64,000 nt of DNA, taken from assembly GCF_050433565.1 (NCBI RefSeq), contig NZ_JBNPWZ010000001.1, positions 620,001 through 684,000 of the forward strand, in the 5' to 3' direction. The position numbers were made by a program, and so were the translations under genes. The notes under the pieces are model-generated. The model had not been told where the DNA came from and did no database searches. It saw nothing but the letters and a program-made list of their open reading frames with translations. Below, in pieces: positions 7,903 to 17,120 of this stretch; position 1 is the stretch's first letter; every line of letters starts with the position of its first letter. Source of the DNA: Ornithinibacillus bavariensis (GTDB lineage: Bacteria; Bacillota; Bacilli; Bacillales; Amphibacillaceae).

Positions 7903-8160
7903 ATGGATAAAGTATATTTTTATACAAAAGAAAATTGTTCACTTTGTGATGATGCAGAGACATTGTTAGGAATGTTCCAGCAGGATTATGAATTCAAGAT
8001 AGAAAAACGAGATATATATACGAATGATGACTGGCTGGAAAAATACCATTTATTAATTCCAGTAATTACTATTAAAGACATTGAACTTGATTGTGAACAT
8101 GTTGACTATGGTACGTTACAACGAACGATCGAAGATAATCTTCCAATAAGAAAAAGATAG
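7903..8160 (+). CDS. Glutaredoxin-like thioredoxin-fold protein
   Basis: The product has 85 residues from ATG 7903, preceded by AGGTGAT; GTG 7894 overlaps that site. It begins MDKVYFYTKENCSLCDDAET. The ENCSLCDDA motif is the CxxC active site of DUF836/glutaredoxin-like proteins, followed by a cis-Pro strand (LIPVITIKD). It lies just before cggR, an arrangement I recall from related Bacillaceae. It is a probable cytosolic thiol-disulfide protein. Confidence 0.8.
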   Translation: MDKVYFYTKENCSLCDDAETLLGMFQQDYEFKIEKRDIYTNDDWLEKYHLLIPVITIKDIELDCEHVDYGTLQRTIEDNLPIRKR

Positions 8161-8171
8161 AGCTATTTTCT

Positions 8172-8199
8172 TTGTATATTTTTAACAATGTGGTAAGAT
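8172..8199 (+). promoter_or_regulatory. Sigma-A promoter of the cggR-glycolytic operon
   Basis: TTGTAT (8172-8177), a 16-nt spacer and TAAGAT (8194-8199). It lies upstream of the CggR-type operator and about 100 nt before cggR. Confidence 0.6.
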
Positions 8200-8233
8200 A
8201 CTACTATACATAGTCATCTATGTGATTTTTTTT

Positions 8234-8280
8234 GGGACATGTGGGACACATTTTATAGCGGTGGGACATTTTCGCTCCCG
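8234..8280 (+). promoter_or_regulatory. CggR operator (GGGACA repeats)
   Basis: Three direct GGGACA copies (8234-8239, 8243-8248, 8263-8268) are followed by GCTCCCG. The B. subtilis CggR operator is built from spaced GGGAC/TGTC direct repeats located between promoter and gene. The element here occupies the same position, so it is read as the autoregulatory site released by fructose-1,6-bisphosphate. Confidence 0.75.
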
Positions 8281-8300
8281 ATATTCAAAGGAGAAATGTC

Positions 8301-9329
8301 ATGAAGGCATTGATCGATTTGCAAAAAGTACTAATACCTGATTTGTTGGAAGTAATGCGAACTAGATATTCTCTTTTACACAGTGTGAACCTTTATCAAC
8401 CGATAGGAAGAAGGGGGCTAGCTGAAAGTAGTGCATTAACGGAAAGACAAGTTCGAAGTGAAATTGATTTTTTACATGAACAAGGATTATTAGAAGTCAC
8501 TACTAAGGGAATGCTTATTACTGAACAAGGGAAAATGTTACTCGATCAGTTAGCACAAGTAATGAATGAAATAACAGAACTAAGTGTTTTAGAAAAAGAA
8601 ATTAAGGAAACATTACAAGTAGAGAATGTTGTAATTGTCCCAGGTAATAGTGATGAGCATGAATGGATTAAGCAAGAGATGGGGAAAGCTTGTGTTGCCT
8701 ATCTGAAGCAAATCATTCGACGAAATTCGACCATAGCAGTAACTGGAGGAACAACCATGGCCTCTATTGCAAGTGTCATGACACCATTAGAAAAGGCAAG
8801 CAACTACTTATTTGTTCCTGCCCGTGGTGGTATTGGTGAAGAGGTCGAAAATCAAGCAAACACGATTGCTTCACAAATGTCTCGAAAAGCACAAGGAAAT
8901 TATCGATTGCTATATGTCCCAGATCCGATAAGTGAAACATCTTATCAAAATATGATTAAAGAGCCTTCAGTCATCGAGATTTTAGAGTTGATACGTAATG
9001 CTGATATCGTTCTACATGGTATCGGTGATGCAATCACAATGGCGAAACGCCGGAAGACACCTGATGAAGTTATCCAGCATTTAGTAGAAAAAAAGGCGGT
9101 TAGCGAAGCATTTGGGTATTATTTCGATCAAGAGGGTAATGTCGTCCACAAGGTTCGTACAGTTGGTTTACAGCTAGAAGATTTAGAGAAAATGGATAAT
9201 GTGATTACCGTTGCTGGTGGACAATCTAAGGCAAAAGCAATCCAATCCTACTTCAAGCATGGTAAAAGTACGATGCTAATCACGGATGAAGCAGCAGCAC
9301 ACCAGATTTTAAGGGATGCTTCCCTTTAA
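8301..9329 (+). CDS. cggR: Central glycolytic genes regulator CggR
   Basis: The product has 342 residues, the usual length. ATG 8301 is preceded by AAAGGAG. An N-terminal winged helix spans about residues 25-75 (ESSALTERQVRSEIDFLHEQ). A SorC-type sugar-phosphate-binding domain runs from about 105 to the end, with the phosphate-binding VTGGTTMASIA (148-158) and PARGGIGEEVENQ (173-185). The protein represses the downstream glycolytic operon and is released by fructose-1,6-bisphosphate. Its own operator lies at 8234-8280. Gene order cggR-gap-pgk-tpiA-gpmI-eno is as in B. subtilis. Confidence 0.97.
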   Translation: MKALIDLQKVLIPDLLEVMRTRYSLLHSVNLYQPIGRRGLAESSALTERQVRSEIDFLHEQGLLEVTTKGMLITEQGKMLLDQLAQVMNEITELSVLEKEIKETLQVENVVIVPGNSDEHEWIKQEMGKACVAYLKQIIRRNSTIAVTGGTTMASIASVMTPLEKASNYLFVPARGGIGEEVENQANTIASQMSRKAQGNYRLLYVPDPISETSYQNMIKEPSVIEILELIRNADIVLHGIGDAITMAKRRKTPDEVIQHLVEKKAVSEAFGYYFDQEGNVVHKVRTVGLQLEDLEKMDNVITVAGGQSKAKAIQSYFKHGKSTMLITDEAAAHQILRDASL

Positions 9330-9370
9330 AATAATTTTTAAGATTAGAGAATTTTTAGGAGGAATATACT

Positions 9371-10378
9371 ATGACAGTAAAAGTTGGTATTAATGGTTTT
9401 GGACGTATTGGACGTAATGTATTTCGTCAAGCTTTAAAAAGAGATGATGTCGAAATCGTAGCAGTAAACGATTTAACAGATGCAAATATGCTAGCACATT
9501 TATTAAAATATGATTCTGTTCATGGCGTATTGGAAGAAGAAATTACCGTTAATGGTTCCAATATTGTTGTAAATGGAAAAGAGATAAAAGTTCTTGCTGA
9601 GCGTGACCCAGCTAATCTTCCATGGGGAGAGTTAGGTGTTGAAGTTGTTGTTGAATCTACTGGTCGTTTTGTAGACCGTGATTCTTCTCAAAAACATATT
9701 GATGCTGGTGCGAAAAAGGTAATTATTTCAGCTCCTGCAAAAAATGAAGACCTTACAGTAGTTATGGGTGTTAACCATGATCAATATGATCCTAGCACGC
9801 ACCATATCGTTTCTAACGCATCTTGTACTACAAACTGTTTAGCTCCATTTGCTAAAGTATTAAATGATAAATTTGGTGTGAAGCGTGGTTTAATGACAAC
9901 TGTTCACGCGTATACAAATGACCAACAAATTTTAGATTTACCACATAAAGATTATCGTCGTGCACGTGCGGCTGCTGAAAACATTATTCCAACTACTACT
10001 GGTGCAGCTAAAGCAGTTGCTCTAGTATTACCTGAATTAAAAGGTAAATTAAATGGTATGGCAGTACGTGTTCCAGTTCCAGATGGATCAATGGTTGATT
10101 TAGTGGCAGAACTTGAAAAAGAAGTTACAGCTGAAGAAGTGAACCAAGCATTTAAAGAGGCTGCAGAAGGTGAACTTAAAGGTATCTTTGAATACAGCGA
10201 AGCTCCTCTAGTATCAAGTGATATTGTTGGAAACACTCACTCTTCTATCCTTGATGGCCTATCTACTATGGTTATGGAAGGTAACCTAGTAAAAGTTCTT
10301 TCATGGTATGACAACGAAATGGGTTATTCTACTCGTGTTGTTGACTTAGCTTCATACATGGGACAAAAAGGTCTATAA
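9371..10378 (+). CDS. gap: Glyceraldehyde-3-phosphate dehydrogenase
   Basis: The product has 335 residues. An N-terminal Rossmann motif GINGFGRIGR (6-15) is followed by Asp-containing NDLTD (33-37), typical of NAD-dependent glycolytic enzymes. The catalytic SNASCTTNC has Cys152, and His179 lies in TTVHAYTND. It catalyses oxidation and phosphorylation of glyceraldehyde-3-phosphate in glycolysis. AGGAGG precedes ATG 9371. It lies 41 nt after cggR in the same operon, and a hairpin follows at 10404-10427. Confidence 0.98.
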   Translation: MTVKVGINGFGRIGRNVFRQALKRDDVEIVAVNDLTDANMLAHLLKYDSVHGVLEEEITVNGSNIVVNGKEIKVLAERDPANLPWGELGVEVVVESTGRFVDRDSSQKHIDAGAKKVIISAPAKNEDLTVVMGVNHDQYDPSTHHIVSNASCTTNCLAPFAKVLNDKFGVKRGLMTTVHAYTNDQQILDLPHKDYRRARAAAENIIPTTTGAAKAVALVLPELKGKLNGMAVRVPVPDGSMVDLVAELEKEVTAEEVNQAFKEAAEGELKGIFEYSEAPLVSSDIVGNTHSSILDGLSTMVMEGNLVKVLSWYDNEMGYSTRVVDLASYMGQKGL

Positions 10379-10403
10379 TATAAAGATGAATTAGTGAAAA
10401 GGC

Positions 10404-10428
10404 GGAGGAGCAAATTCTCCTCCTTTTC
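10404..10428 (+). terminator. Hairpin between gap and pgk
   Basis: GGAGGAG-CAAATT-CTCCTCC is followed by TTTTCTC. It could terminate part of the cggR-gap transcripts or protect 3' ends, allowing gap to be expressed above pgk. A 120-nt gap before pgk leaves room for a second promoter, which I could not define. Confidence 0.65.
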
Positions 10429-10547
10429 TCATGTTTGTCGCAAGGTATTACTTCCATTCCTTTAAGGCTTTTTATAAAATGAGTATGGACGTAACTTAAG
10501 GGAAACCTATCAAGTAATGCTTACATAATGTTGGGAGGTAAATCGAA

Positions 10548-11729
10548 GTGAATAAGAAGACAATACAGGATCTTGACCTTAATGGGAAGAAGGTTTTTTG
10601 TCGAGTTGATTTTAATGTACCGATGAAAGATGGAGAAGTGACAGACGATACAAGAATTAGAGCAGCATTACCTACCATCAAGTATTTATCCGAACATGGA
10701 GCAAAAGTAATTTTAGCAAGTCATCTTGGTCGACCAAAAGGCCAAGTAGTAGAAGAATTACGTCTTGATCCTGTTGCGAAGCGTTTAAGCGACCTAATCG
10801 GAAAAGAGGTTTCCAAAACGGATTCCGTTTATGGAAAAGAAGTAGATGAAGCTATTTCTGAACTTCAAGCTGGTGGCATTTTACTGTTAGAAAATGTTCG
10901 GTTTGAGGCTGGCGAGGAGAAGAATGACCCAACTTTAGCGGATGCATTTGCTAACATGGCAGATATTTATGTAAATGATGCATTCGGTGCCGCTCACCGT
11001 GCACATGCATCTACTGCAGGTATTGCTGAAAAGCTTCCATCTGCAGCTGGTTTTCTGATGGAGAAAGAATTATCTGTATTAGGTAAAGCACTAGAAAATC
11101 CAGATCGTCCTTTTACAGCCATCATTGGTGGTGCAAAGGTTAAGGATAAAATTGGTGTTATCGATAATCTTTTAGATAAAGTTGACAATCTTATTGTCGG
11201 TGGCGGTCTTGCCTATACTTTTGTTAAAGCCCAAGGGTATGAAATCGGGAAGTCATTATTAGAAGAAGATAAAATTGAGTTAGCAAAAGAGTTTATGAAA
11301 AAAGCAGAAGAAAAAGGTGTTAATTTTGTATTACCAATCGATGTCGTTGTTGCAGATGACTTTTCCGAGAGTGCTAATACGAAGATAGTGCCTATTTCTG
11401 AGATTCCTGCTGATTGGGAAGCACTTGATATTGGTCCCGAAACGAGGGCAAAATACAGTCAAATCGTAAAAGATTCGAAGCTCATAATTTGGAATGGCCC
11501 TATGGGAGTATTTGAGTTGAATGCATTTGCCAATGGTACGAAAGCTGTTGCCGAAGCATTGGCAAATACAGATGGTTATACCGTAATTGGTGGAGGAGAC
11601 TCGGCAGCTGCAGTAGAGAAGTTTGATTTAGCTGAAAAAATGGATCATGTATCTACTGGCGGAGGGGCTTCTTTAGAATTTATGGAAGGTAAGACTTTGC
11701 CAGGGGTTGCGGCATTAAGTAATAAGTAA
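10548..11729 (+). CDS. pgk: Phosphoglycerate kinase
   Basis: The product has 393 residues, the family length, from GTG 10548 with GGGAGG upstream. The substrate motif VFCRVDFNVPM (16-26) and the Gly-rich C-terminal nucleotide loop GGGDSAAAVEKF near residue 348 are intact. It transfers phosphate from 1,3-bisphosphoglycerate to ADP. It is the third gene of the glycolytic operon, 28 nt before tpiA. Confidence 0.98.
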   Translation: MNKKTIQDLDLNGKKVFCRVDFNVPMKDGEVTDDTRIRAALPTIKYLSEHGAKVILASHLGRPKGQVVEELRLDPVAKRLSDLIGKEVSKTDSVYGKEVDEAISELQAGGILLLENVRFEAGEEKNDPTLADAFANMADIYVNDAFGAAHRAHASTAGIAEKLPSAAGFLMEKELSVLGKALENPDRPFTAIIGGAKVKDKIGVIDNLLDKVDNLIVGGGLAYTFVKAQGYEIGKSLLEEDKIELAKEFMKKAEEKGVNFVLPIDVVVADDFSESANTKIVPISEIPADWEALDIGPETRAKYSQIVKDSKLIIWNGPMGVFELNAFANGTKAVAEALANTDGYTVIGGGDSAAAVEKFDLAEKMDHVSTGGGASLEFMEGKTLPGVAALSNK

Positions 11730-11757
11730 TGAAAATGATAAATGTAGAGGTGAGAAC

Positions 11758-12516
11758 ATGCGCAAGAATATAATAGCTGGTAACTGGAAAATGAATAAAA
11801 CACTTGCAGAAGCAACGCAATTTGTTACTGAAGTAAAGAACAAAATTCCAGCAACTGATCAAGTAGAAGCAATTGTTTGTGCACCATTTCCTTATTTGGC
11901 GTCTTTAGTAGAGCAAGCAAAAGGCAGCAATGTTAAAATAAGTGCGCAAAACATGCACTTTGAAGATAACGGTGCTTTTACAGGAGAGGTTAGTCCTGTG
12001 ATGTTGAAGGATATTGGTGTATCCCATGTTGTTTTAGGTCACTCTGAGCGTCGTGAATATTTTGCTGAAACAGATGAAACAGTTAATAAAAAAGCACATG
12101 CTGCATTTAATCATGGCTTAACACCAATTATTTGTGTGGGTGAAACACTTGAACAACGTGAAGCCAATGAAACGAAATCACTAGTTGGTGAACAAGTGAA
12201 AAAAGCACTAGAAGGACTTTCTAAGGACCAAGTGACTCAATCAATTATTGCTTATGAACCGATTTGGGCAATTGGTACTGGAAAAACAGCATCAAGCGAG
12301 GATGCGAATGAAGTATGCGCACATATTCGCCAGGTTGTAAAAGAGTTAACAGATGCTGCAACTGCTGAAGCAGTAATCATTCAATATGGTGGTAGTGTGA
12401 AGCCTTCCAATGTTGATGAATTATTAGCACAATCAGATATTGATGGGGCATTAGTTGGTGGCGCAAGTCTTGAGGCTGATTCTTTCTTACAGCTTGTGGA
12501 GGCTGGTGCAAAATGA
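11758..12516 (+). CDS. tpiA: Triosephosphate isomerase
   Basis: The product has 252 residues. The catalytic residues are all present: Asn9/Lys11 in GNWKMN, His95 in LGHSERR and Glu167 in AYEPIWAIGTG, followed by the flexible loop and GGSV phosphate site. It interconverts dihydroxyacetone phosphate and glyceraldehyde-3-phosphate. Its stop overlaps the gpmI start by 4 nt (ATGA), giving tight translational coupling. Confidence 0.98.
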   Translation: MRKNIIAGNWKMNKTLAEATQFVTEVKNKIPATDQVEAIVCAPFPYLASLVEQAKGSNVKISAQNMHFEDNGAFTGEVSPVMLKDIGVSHVVLGHSERREYFAETDETVNKKAHAAFNHGLTPIICVGETLEQREANETKSLVGEQVKKALEGLSKDQVTQSIIAYEPIWAIGTGKTASSEDANEVCAHIRQVVKELTDAATAEAVIIQYGGSVKPSNVDELLAQSDIDGALVGGASLEADSFLQLVEAGAK

Positions 12517-14051
12517 GTCAAAACAAACTTGCTGCATTAATAATCCTAGATGGCTTCGGGATTCGTAATGAAGTAAAAGGTAATGCCGTAAAACAAGCGA
12601 ATAAACCAAATTTTGATCGGTATTGGAATAGCTATCCACATAATCAATTGAAAGCAAGTGGAGAAGCGGTTGGACTTCCTGAAGGACAAATGGGAAATTC
12701 CGAGGTAGGGCATCTCAATATTGGTGCTGGACGAATCGTGTATCAGAGCCTTACCCGTGTAAACCTGTCCATTAGAGAAGGGGACTTTTTCGAAAATGAA
12801 GCGTTCTTAAAATCAATGCGAAGTGCGAAAGAAAAAAATAAGGCATTACATATTTTCGGACTATTATCTGATGGTGGCGTGCATAGTCATATTGATCATA
12901 TGTTTGCCCTTTTAAAATTAGCCAAAGATGAAGGCTTAGAAAAGGTCTATCTCCATGCATTCTTAGATGGTCGTGATGTAGGTCCACAAACTGCTAAATC
13001 CTACATTAAAGAAACCGAAGAGAAAATGCAGGAATATGGTGTTGGAAAAATTGCAACCGTAAGTGGGCGCTACTATTCTATGGACCGTGATAAGCGCTGG
13101 GATCGAGTGAAGAAGGCATATGATGCAATGGTTTATGGAGAAGGTCCGAAATATCCAAATGCAGAAGCTGTTGTTGACGATTCCTATGCGAATGGTATTT
13201 ACGATGAATTCGTTATTCCATCTGTTATTGTGGATGAGAATAATGAACCAGTTGGAAAAGTAGAGGACGAAGATTCCATCATTTTCTATAACTTCCGTCC
13301 TGACCGTGCCATCCAAATTTCACGTACATTTGCCAATGAGGATTTCCACGACTTTGATCGTGGCCCGAATGTGCCAAAAAATCTAGATTTCGTTATGTTA
13401 ACGAACTTTAGTGAAACAGTAGACGGTTTTGTTGCATATGAACCAGTTAACTTAGATAATACAGTAGGGGAAGTTCTATCACAAAATAATTTAAAACAGC
13501 TTCGTATTGCGGAGACTGAAAAATACCCTCATGTCACTTTCTTTATGAGTGGTGGACGTGAAAAGGAATTTCCTGGTGAAAAGCGTATCCTAATTAATTC
13601 TCCTAAAGTAGCAACCTATGACTTAAAACCAGAAATGAGTGCATATGAGGTCACAGATGCACTTCTTGCAGAGCTGGACAAAGGAGAAATAAATGCAATT
13701 ATCCTGAACTTCGCAAACCCTGATATGGTTGGGCATTCTGGTAAATTAGAGCCTACCATTAAAGCCATCGAAGCAGTGGATGAATGTTTAGGAAAAGTAG
13801 TGGATAAAATAATCGAGTTGGGTGGTCATGCGATTATTACTGCAGACCACGGGAATTCAGATGAGGTCGTGACATTGGAAGGAAATCCAATGACCGCACA
13901 TACTACGAATCCTGTACCGGTTATTGTAACGAAAGAAGATGTGGAATTACGTGATGGCGGTATTTTAGCTGATCTAGCACCGACATTACTTGATTTATTA
14001 GATGTTGAAAAACCAAAAGAAATGACAGGTTCATCATTAATTAAAAAGTAA
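12513..14051 (+). CDS. gpmI: Cofactor-independent phosphoglycerate mutase
   Basis: The product has 512 residues, typical for the Mn-dependent iPGM. Asp13 (ILDGFG) and the phospho-accepting Ser63 (QMGNSEVGH) mark the alkaline-phosphatase-like domain. Metal ligands appear again in the C-terminal ITADHGNSDE and MTAHTTNPVP. It interconverts 3- and 2-phosphoglycerate. The start ATG overlaps the tpiA stop. Confidence 0.98.
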   Translation: MSQNKLAALIILDGFGIRNEVKGNAVKQANKPNFDRYWNSYPHNQLKASGEAVGLPEGQMGNSEVGHLNIGAGRIVYQSLTRVNLSIREGDFFENEAFLKSMRSAKEKNKALHIFGLLSDGGVHSHIDHMFALLKLAKDEGLEKVYLHAFLDGRDVGPQTAKSYIKETEEKMQEYGVGKIATVSGRYYSMDRDKRWDRVKKAYDAMVYGEGPKYPNAEAVVDDSYANGIYDEFVIPSVIVDENNEPVGKVEDEDSIIFYNFRPDRAIQISRTFANEDFHDFDRGPNVPKNLDFVMLTNFSETVDGFVAYEPVNLDNTVGEVLSQNNLKQLRIAETEKYPHVTFFMSGGREKEFPGEKRILINSPKVATYDLKPEMSAYEVTDALLAELDKGEINAIILNFANPDMVGHSGKLEPTIKAIEAVDECLGKVVDKIIELGGHAIITADHGNSDEVVTLEGNPMTAHTTNPVPVIVTKEDVELRDGGILADLAPTLLDLLDVEKPKEMTGSSLIKK

Positions 14052-14066
14052 AAGGAGAGAGTAAGA

Positions 14067-15356
14067 ATGCCATACATTACAGATGTATATGCACGCGAAG
14101 TATTAGACTCACGTGGTAATCCAACAGTTGAGGTAGAGGTTTACACAGAATCAGGAGCTTTCGGTACTGCAATGGTACCTAGTGGAGCTTCCACTGGGGA
14201 ATATGAAGCAGTTGAACTTCGTGACGGTGATAAGAGCCGTTACCTAGGTAAAGGTGTAGAGAAAGCTGTTCACAATGTGAATGAGATCATCGCACCAGAA
14301 ATAATTGGAATGGATGTTACTCGTCAAAACATTATTGATGCACTTATGATTGAACTTGATGGAACTGAAAACAAAGGAAAACTAGGTGCGAACGCAATTC
14401 TAGGAGTATCCATGGCAGTTGCACGTGCAGCAGCTAACTTCTTGGAAGTTCCTTTATACAACTATTTAGGTGGATTTAATGGTAAAACATTACCAACACC
14501 GATGATGAATATTGTCAATGGTGGAGAACACGCAGATAACAACGTTGATATTCAAGAATTCATGGTTATGCCTGTTTCAGCTCCTACGTTTAAAGAGGCA
14601 TTACGCATGGGAGCAGAAATCTTCCATTCCTTGAAAAACGTACTTAAATCAAAAGGCTATAATACAGCTGTTGGCGATGAGGGTGGATTTGCACCTAACC
14701 TAAGCTCTAACGAAGAAGCACTACAAACGATTGTAGAAGCAATCGAAGCAGCTGGCTACAAGCCTGGCGAAGAAGTAAAACTAGCGATGGACGTTGCATC
14801 TTCTGAAATGTATGAAGATGGTAAATATGTTCTTAAAGGAGAAGGCGTAACACGTACTTCTGAAGAAATGGTAGCTTGGTATGAAGAAATGGTAAGTAAA
14901 TATCCAATCATCTCGATTGAAGATGGTCTTGACGAAAACGATTGGGAAGGTCATAAACTATTAACAGAACGTCTTGGCAACAAAGTTCAACTTGTTGGTG
15001 ATGATTTATTCGTAACCAACACGAAAAAACTTGCTCAAGGTATTGAACAAGGTGTTGGCAACTCAATCCTTATTAAAGTAAACCAAATTGGTACACTTAC
15101 TGAAACATTTGATGCTATTGAAATGGCAAAACGTGCTGGTTATACAGCAATTATTTCTCACCGTTCTGGAGAAACTGAAGATTCCACAATTGCTGACATT
15201 GCTGTTGCAACAAACGCAGGTCAAATTAAAACTGGTGCACCATCCCGTACTGACCGTGTAGCTAAGTATAATCAATTACTACGTATTGAGGATGAATTAG
15301 CTGGCATGGGTGAATATGCTGGATTAAATGCATTTTATAATTTGAAAAATAAATAA
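14067..15356 (+). CDS. eno: Enolase
   Basis: The product has 429 residues. Family motifs are all seen: GNPTVEVEV near 19, the mobile loop PSGASTGEYEA (38-48), metal-site Asp/Glu in SIEDGLDENDW and LVGDDLFVTN, catalytic Lys in ILIKVNQIGT and the substrate loop SHRSGETEDSTIAD. It dehydrates 2-phosphoglycerate to phosphoenolpyruvate. It lies 15 nt after gpmI behind AAAGGAGAG, is the last gene of the operon, and is followed by a clear terminator. Confidence 0.98.
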   Translation: MPYITDVYAREVLDSRGNPTVEVEVYTESGAFGTAMVPSGASTGEYEAVELRDGDKSRYLGKGVEKAVHNVNEIIAPEIIGMDVTRQNIIDALMIELDGTENKGKLGANAILGVSMAVARAAANFLEVPLYNYLGGFNGKTLPTPMMNIVNGGEHADNNVDIQEFMVMPVSAPTFKEALRMGAEIFHSLKNVLKSKGYNTAVGDEGGFAPNLSSNEEALQTIVEAIEAAGYKPGEEVKLAMDVASSEMYEDGKYVLKGEGVTRTSEEMVAWYEEMVSKYPIISIEDGLDENDWEGHKLLTERLGNKVQLVGDDLFVTNTKKLAQGIEQGVGNSILIKVNQIGTLTETFDAIEMAKRAGYTAIISHRSGETEDSTIADIAVATNAGQIKTGAPSRTDRVAKYNQLLRIEDELAGMGEYAGLNAFYNLKNK

Positions 15357-15375
15357 GATATCATAGAAGTAGTCT

Positions 15376-15421
15376 GCGCCCTAAAAGTTGGAGAAATCTA
15401 ACCTTTAGGGTGCTTTTTTTA
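15376..15421 (+). terminator. Terminator of the glycolytic operon
   Basis: GCGCCCTAAA...TTTAGGGTGC, with inner AGTTGGAGAAATCTAACC pairing, is followed by seven T. Confidence 0.9.
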
Positions 15422-15637
15422 TATAAAGTAGTTCTTAGCTTTTTGAAGGAATGCCTTAGTAATTGTTGTAAAGAATAAAAAGGGAAGAGGAAATACAATT
15501 AGATTACTGGAGAAATTAAGAAGAAAGAACAAAGAATGAGTTTTAAGCAAAACTCCACCCCAAATATAATTGTCACGGGACAATTTCTCCAAACAATAGG
15601 TTATAAAAAGAACAATTTCCTGAGAGGAAGAAAATAT

Positions 15638-16609
15638 GTGGGCAAGAAGGTATTACTATTTGGAGACATTGGCATTGATGATATAGTTGCATTAATATAT
15701 GGCTACCTTAATGAAAATATTGATTTAGTTGGAATTGTCACCGATTATGGCAATATTCCACGTGAAAAGGCACTTGCCACAGTTCAATATTTACAGGAAC
15801 AGATTTTTTCTTCGAGTGAAGCACAAAGGACAGCTATTATTGCAGGTGCAAAGAATCCGATGACAGCCGAGACAGTTGAATACTTTCCAGAGATTCATGG
15901 GGAGTATGGACTTGGACCAATTATCCCGCAAAACATCCAGGATGGTATTACTTTTGAGAACTTTTTTCGAATCATTGATATTATTAATCAATATGGTGAG
16001 GAACTATATATTGTCAATATTGGCAGGTTAACTTCTCTTGCTACCATGTTTCTACTATATCCAGATACTATGAATAAAATAAAAGAAATAATTGTAATGG
16101 GTGGTGCCTTTTGGGTTCCGGGAAATGTGACCGCTGTATCGGAGGCTAATTTCCATGGTGATCCAGTAGCAGCTGAGATTGTGTTGACGTATTTTGATAA
16201 AGTGACAATCATCCCTCTAAATGTTACCGAACGGGCTATTGTCACACCTGAAATGGTTGATTATATTGATCGAATGGGAAGTATTCCTATCTTTAAACCA
16301 ATGATTGATTATTACTATAACTATTATAAGAAGCGGGATCCGAATGTCCAAGGAAGTCCAATGCATGACGTGCTTACGCTGATGGCTGTCAATCTAGAGA
16401 ATATGTTCACATTTGAAACATATCCTGTTCATGTTGTCCAAGCTACGAAAGGCACAGAAAGAGGGCAAAGCATTGCCGATATCCGTTCATTTGGAAATCT
16501 TGCTAAAGAAACGGAAAAAGAAATTAAAAAACACCGAATTGCCTTTGATTTTGATTATAAACTATTTTTTACAAATTTCATGACGACAATGACAGGACAA
16601 CGATTTTAA
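15638..16609 (+). CDS. Nucleoside hydrolase (IUNH family)
   Basis: The product has 323 residues from GTG 15638 with AGAGGAAG upstream. The open frame extends to 15536, but that extension lacks family similarity. The N-terminal loop VLLFGDIGIDDIVALIYG corresponds to the Ca-binding DxDPGxDD loop, with Ile replacing the Pro and Gly-Asp replacing the first Asp. The central MGGAFWVPGNVT and NFHGDPVAAEIV and the C-terminal MHDVLTL, which supplies the distal Asp, are conserved. It hydrolyses ribonucleosides to base and ribose for salvage. A terminator-like hairpin follows at 16648-16688. Confidence 0.85.
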   Translation: MGKKVLLFGDIGIDDIVALIYGYLNENIDLVGIVTDYGNIPREKALATVQYLQEQIFSSSEAQRTAIIAGAKNPMTAETVEYFPEIHGEYGLGPIIPQNIQDGITFENFFRIIDIINQYGEELYIVNIGRLTSLATMFLLYPDTMNKIKEIIVMGGAFWVPGNVTAVSEANFHGDPVAAEIVLTYFDKVTIIPLNVTERAIVTPEMVDYIDRMGSIPIFKPMIDYYYNYYKKRDPNVQGSPMHDVLTLMAVNLENMFTFETYPVHVVQATKGTERGQSIADIRSFGNLAKETEKEIKKHRIAFDFDYKLFFTNFMTTMTGQRF

Positions 16610-16647
16610 AAAGTGTACTTGTAAACCTAATTATCAAAACGATATTA

Positions 16648-16688
16648 GAATGACTCTCCAATCACTATCATGATGGAGGTCATTTTTT
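16648..16688 (+). terminator. Terminator after nucleoside hydrolase
   Basis: ATGACTCTCCA...TGGAGGTCAT has one mismatch in the stem and is followed by six T. Confidence 0.7.
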
Positions 16689-16813
16689 GGTGGATTCTAA
16701 GTATATTTTAGATAAAATTAAAATTTATAATAACTAACCTTTATTTAGAATGGTACTATTAATATAGTTGATGGATTGTAGGGAGAATAGAAGGTATAAC
16801 AAGGAGGCTGAAT

Positions 16814-17080
16814 ATGAAAACGGAGAGATTTAATGGATTAATGTCTTTATTTTCAATACTAGGAATTGTTGGGTTAATATTCATATGCTTCAGCGATAAC
16901 TTCGGTATTTCTATTGCTGATGGTTGGCTGGCAAAATATGATTATGTTGACTCTTCTTTATATGAATTTAAAATAAAGGCGAATACGATTAAATTTTTAG
17001 TAACTGGTGGAATCCTATTTAGTATTAACCTTATTGCTATTTTTCTAGTTTATTATAAAATGCTAAACAGTAGGGAGTAG
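16814..17080 (+). CDS. Small two-helix membrane protein
   Basis: The product has 88 residues. ATG 16814 lies 6 nt after AAGGAGG. Hydrophobic segments are at about residues 9-27 and 62-82, with a polar loop containing ADGWLAKYDYVDSSLYEFK between. I do not recognise the family. It sits 40 nt before the nitroreductase gene on the same strand and may be cotranscribed. Confidence 0.6.
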   Translation: MKTERFNGLMSLFSILGIVGLIFICFSDNFGISIADGWLAKYDYVDSSLYEFKIKANTIKFLVTGGILFSINLIAIFLVYYKMLNSRE

Positions 17081-17120
17081 ATAACTCTTTGAATCTTATA
17101 TGGAGAAAGGGGATGGGGAC

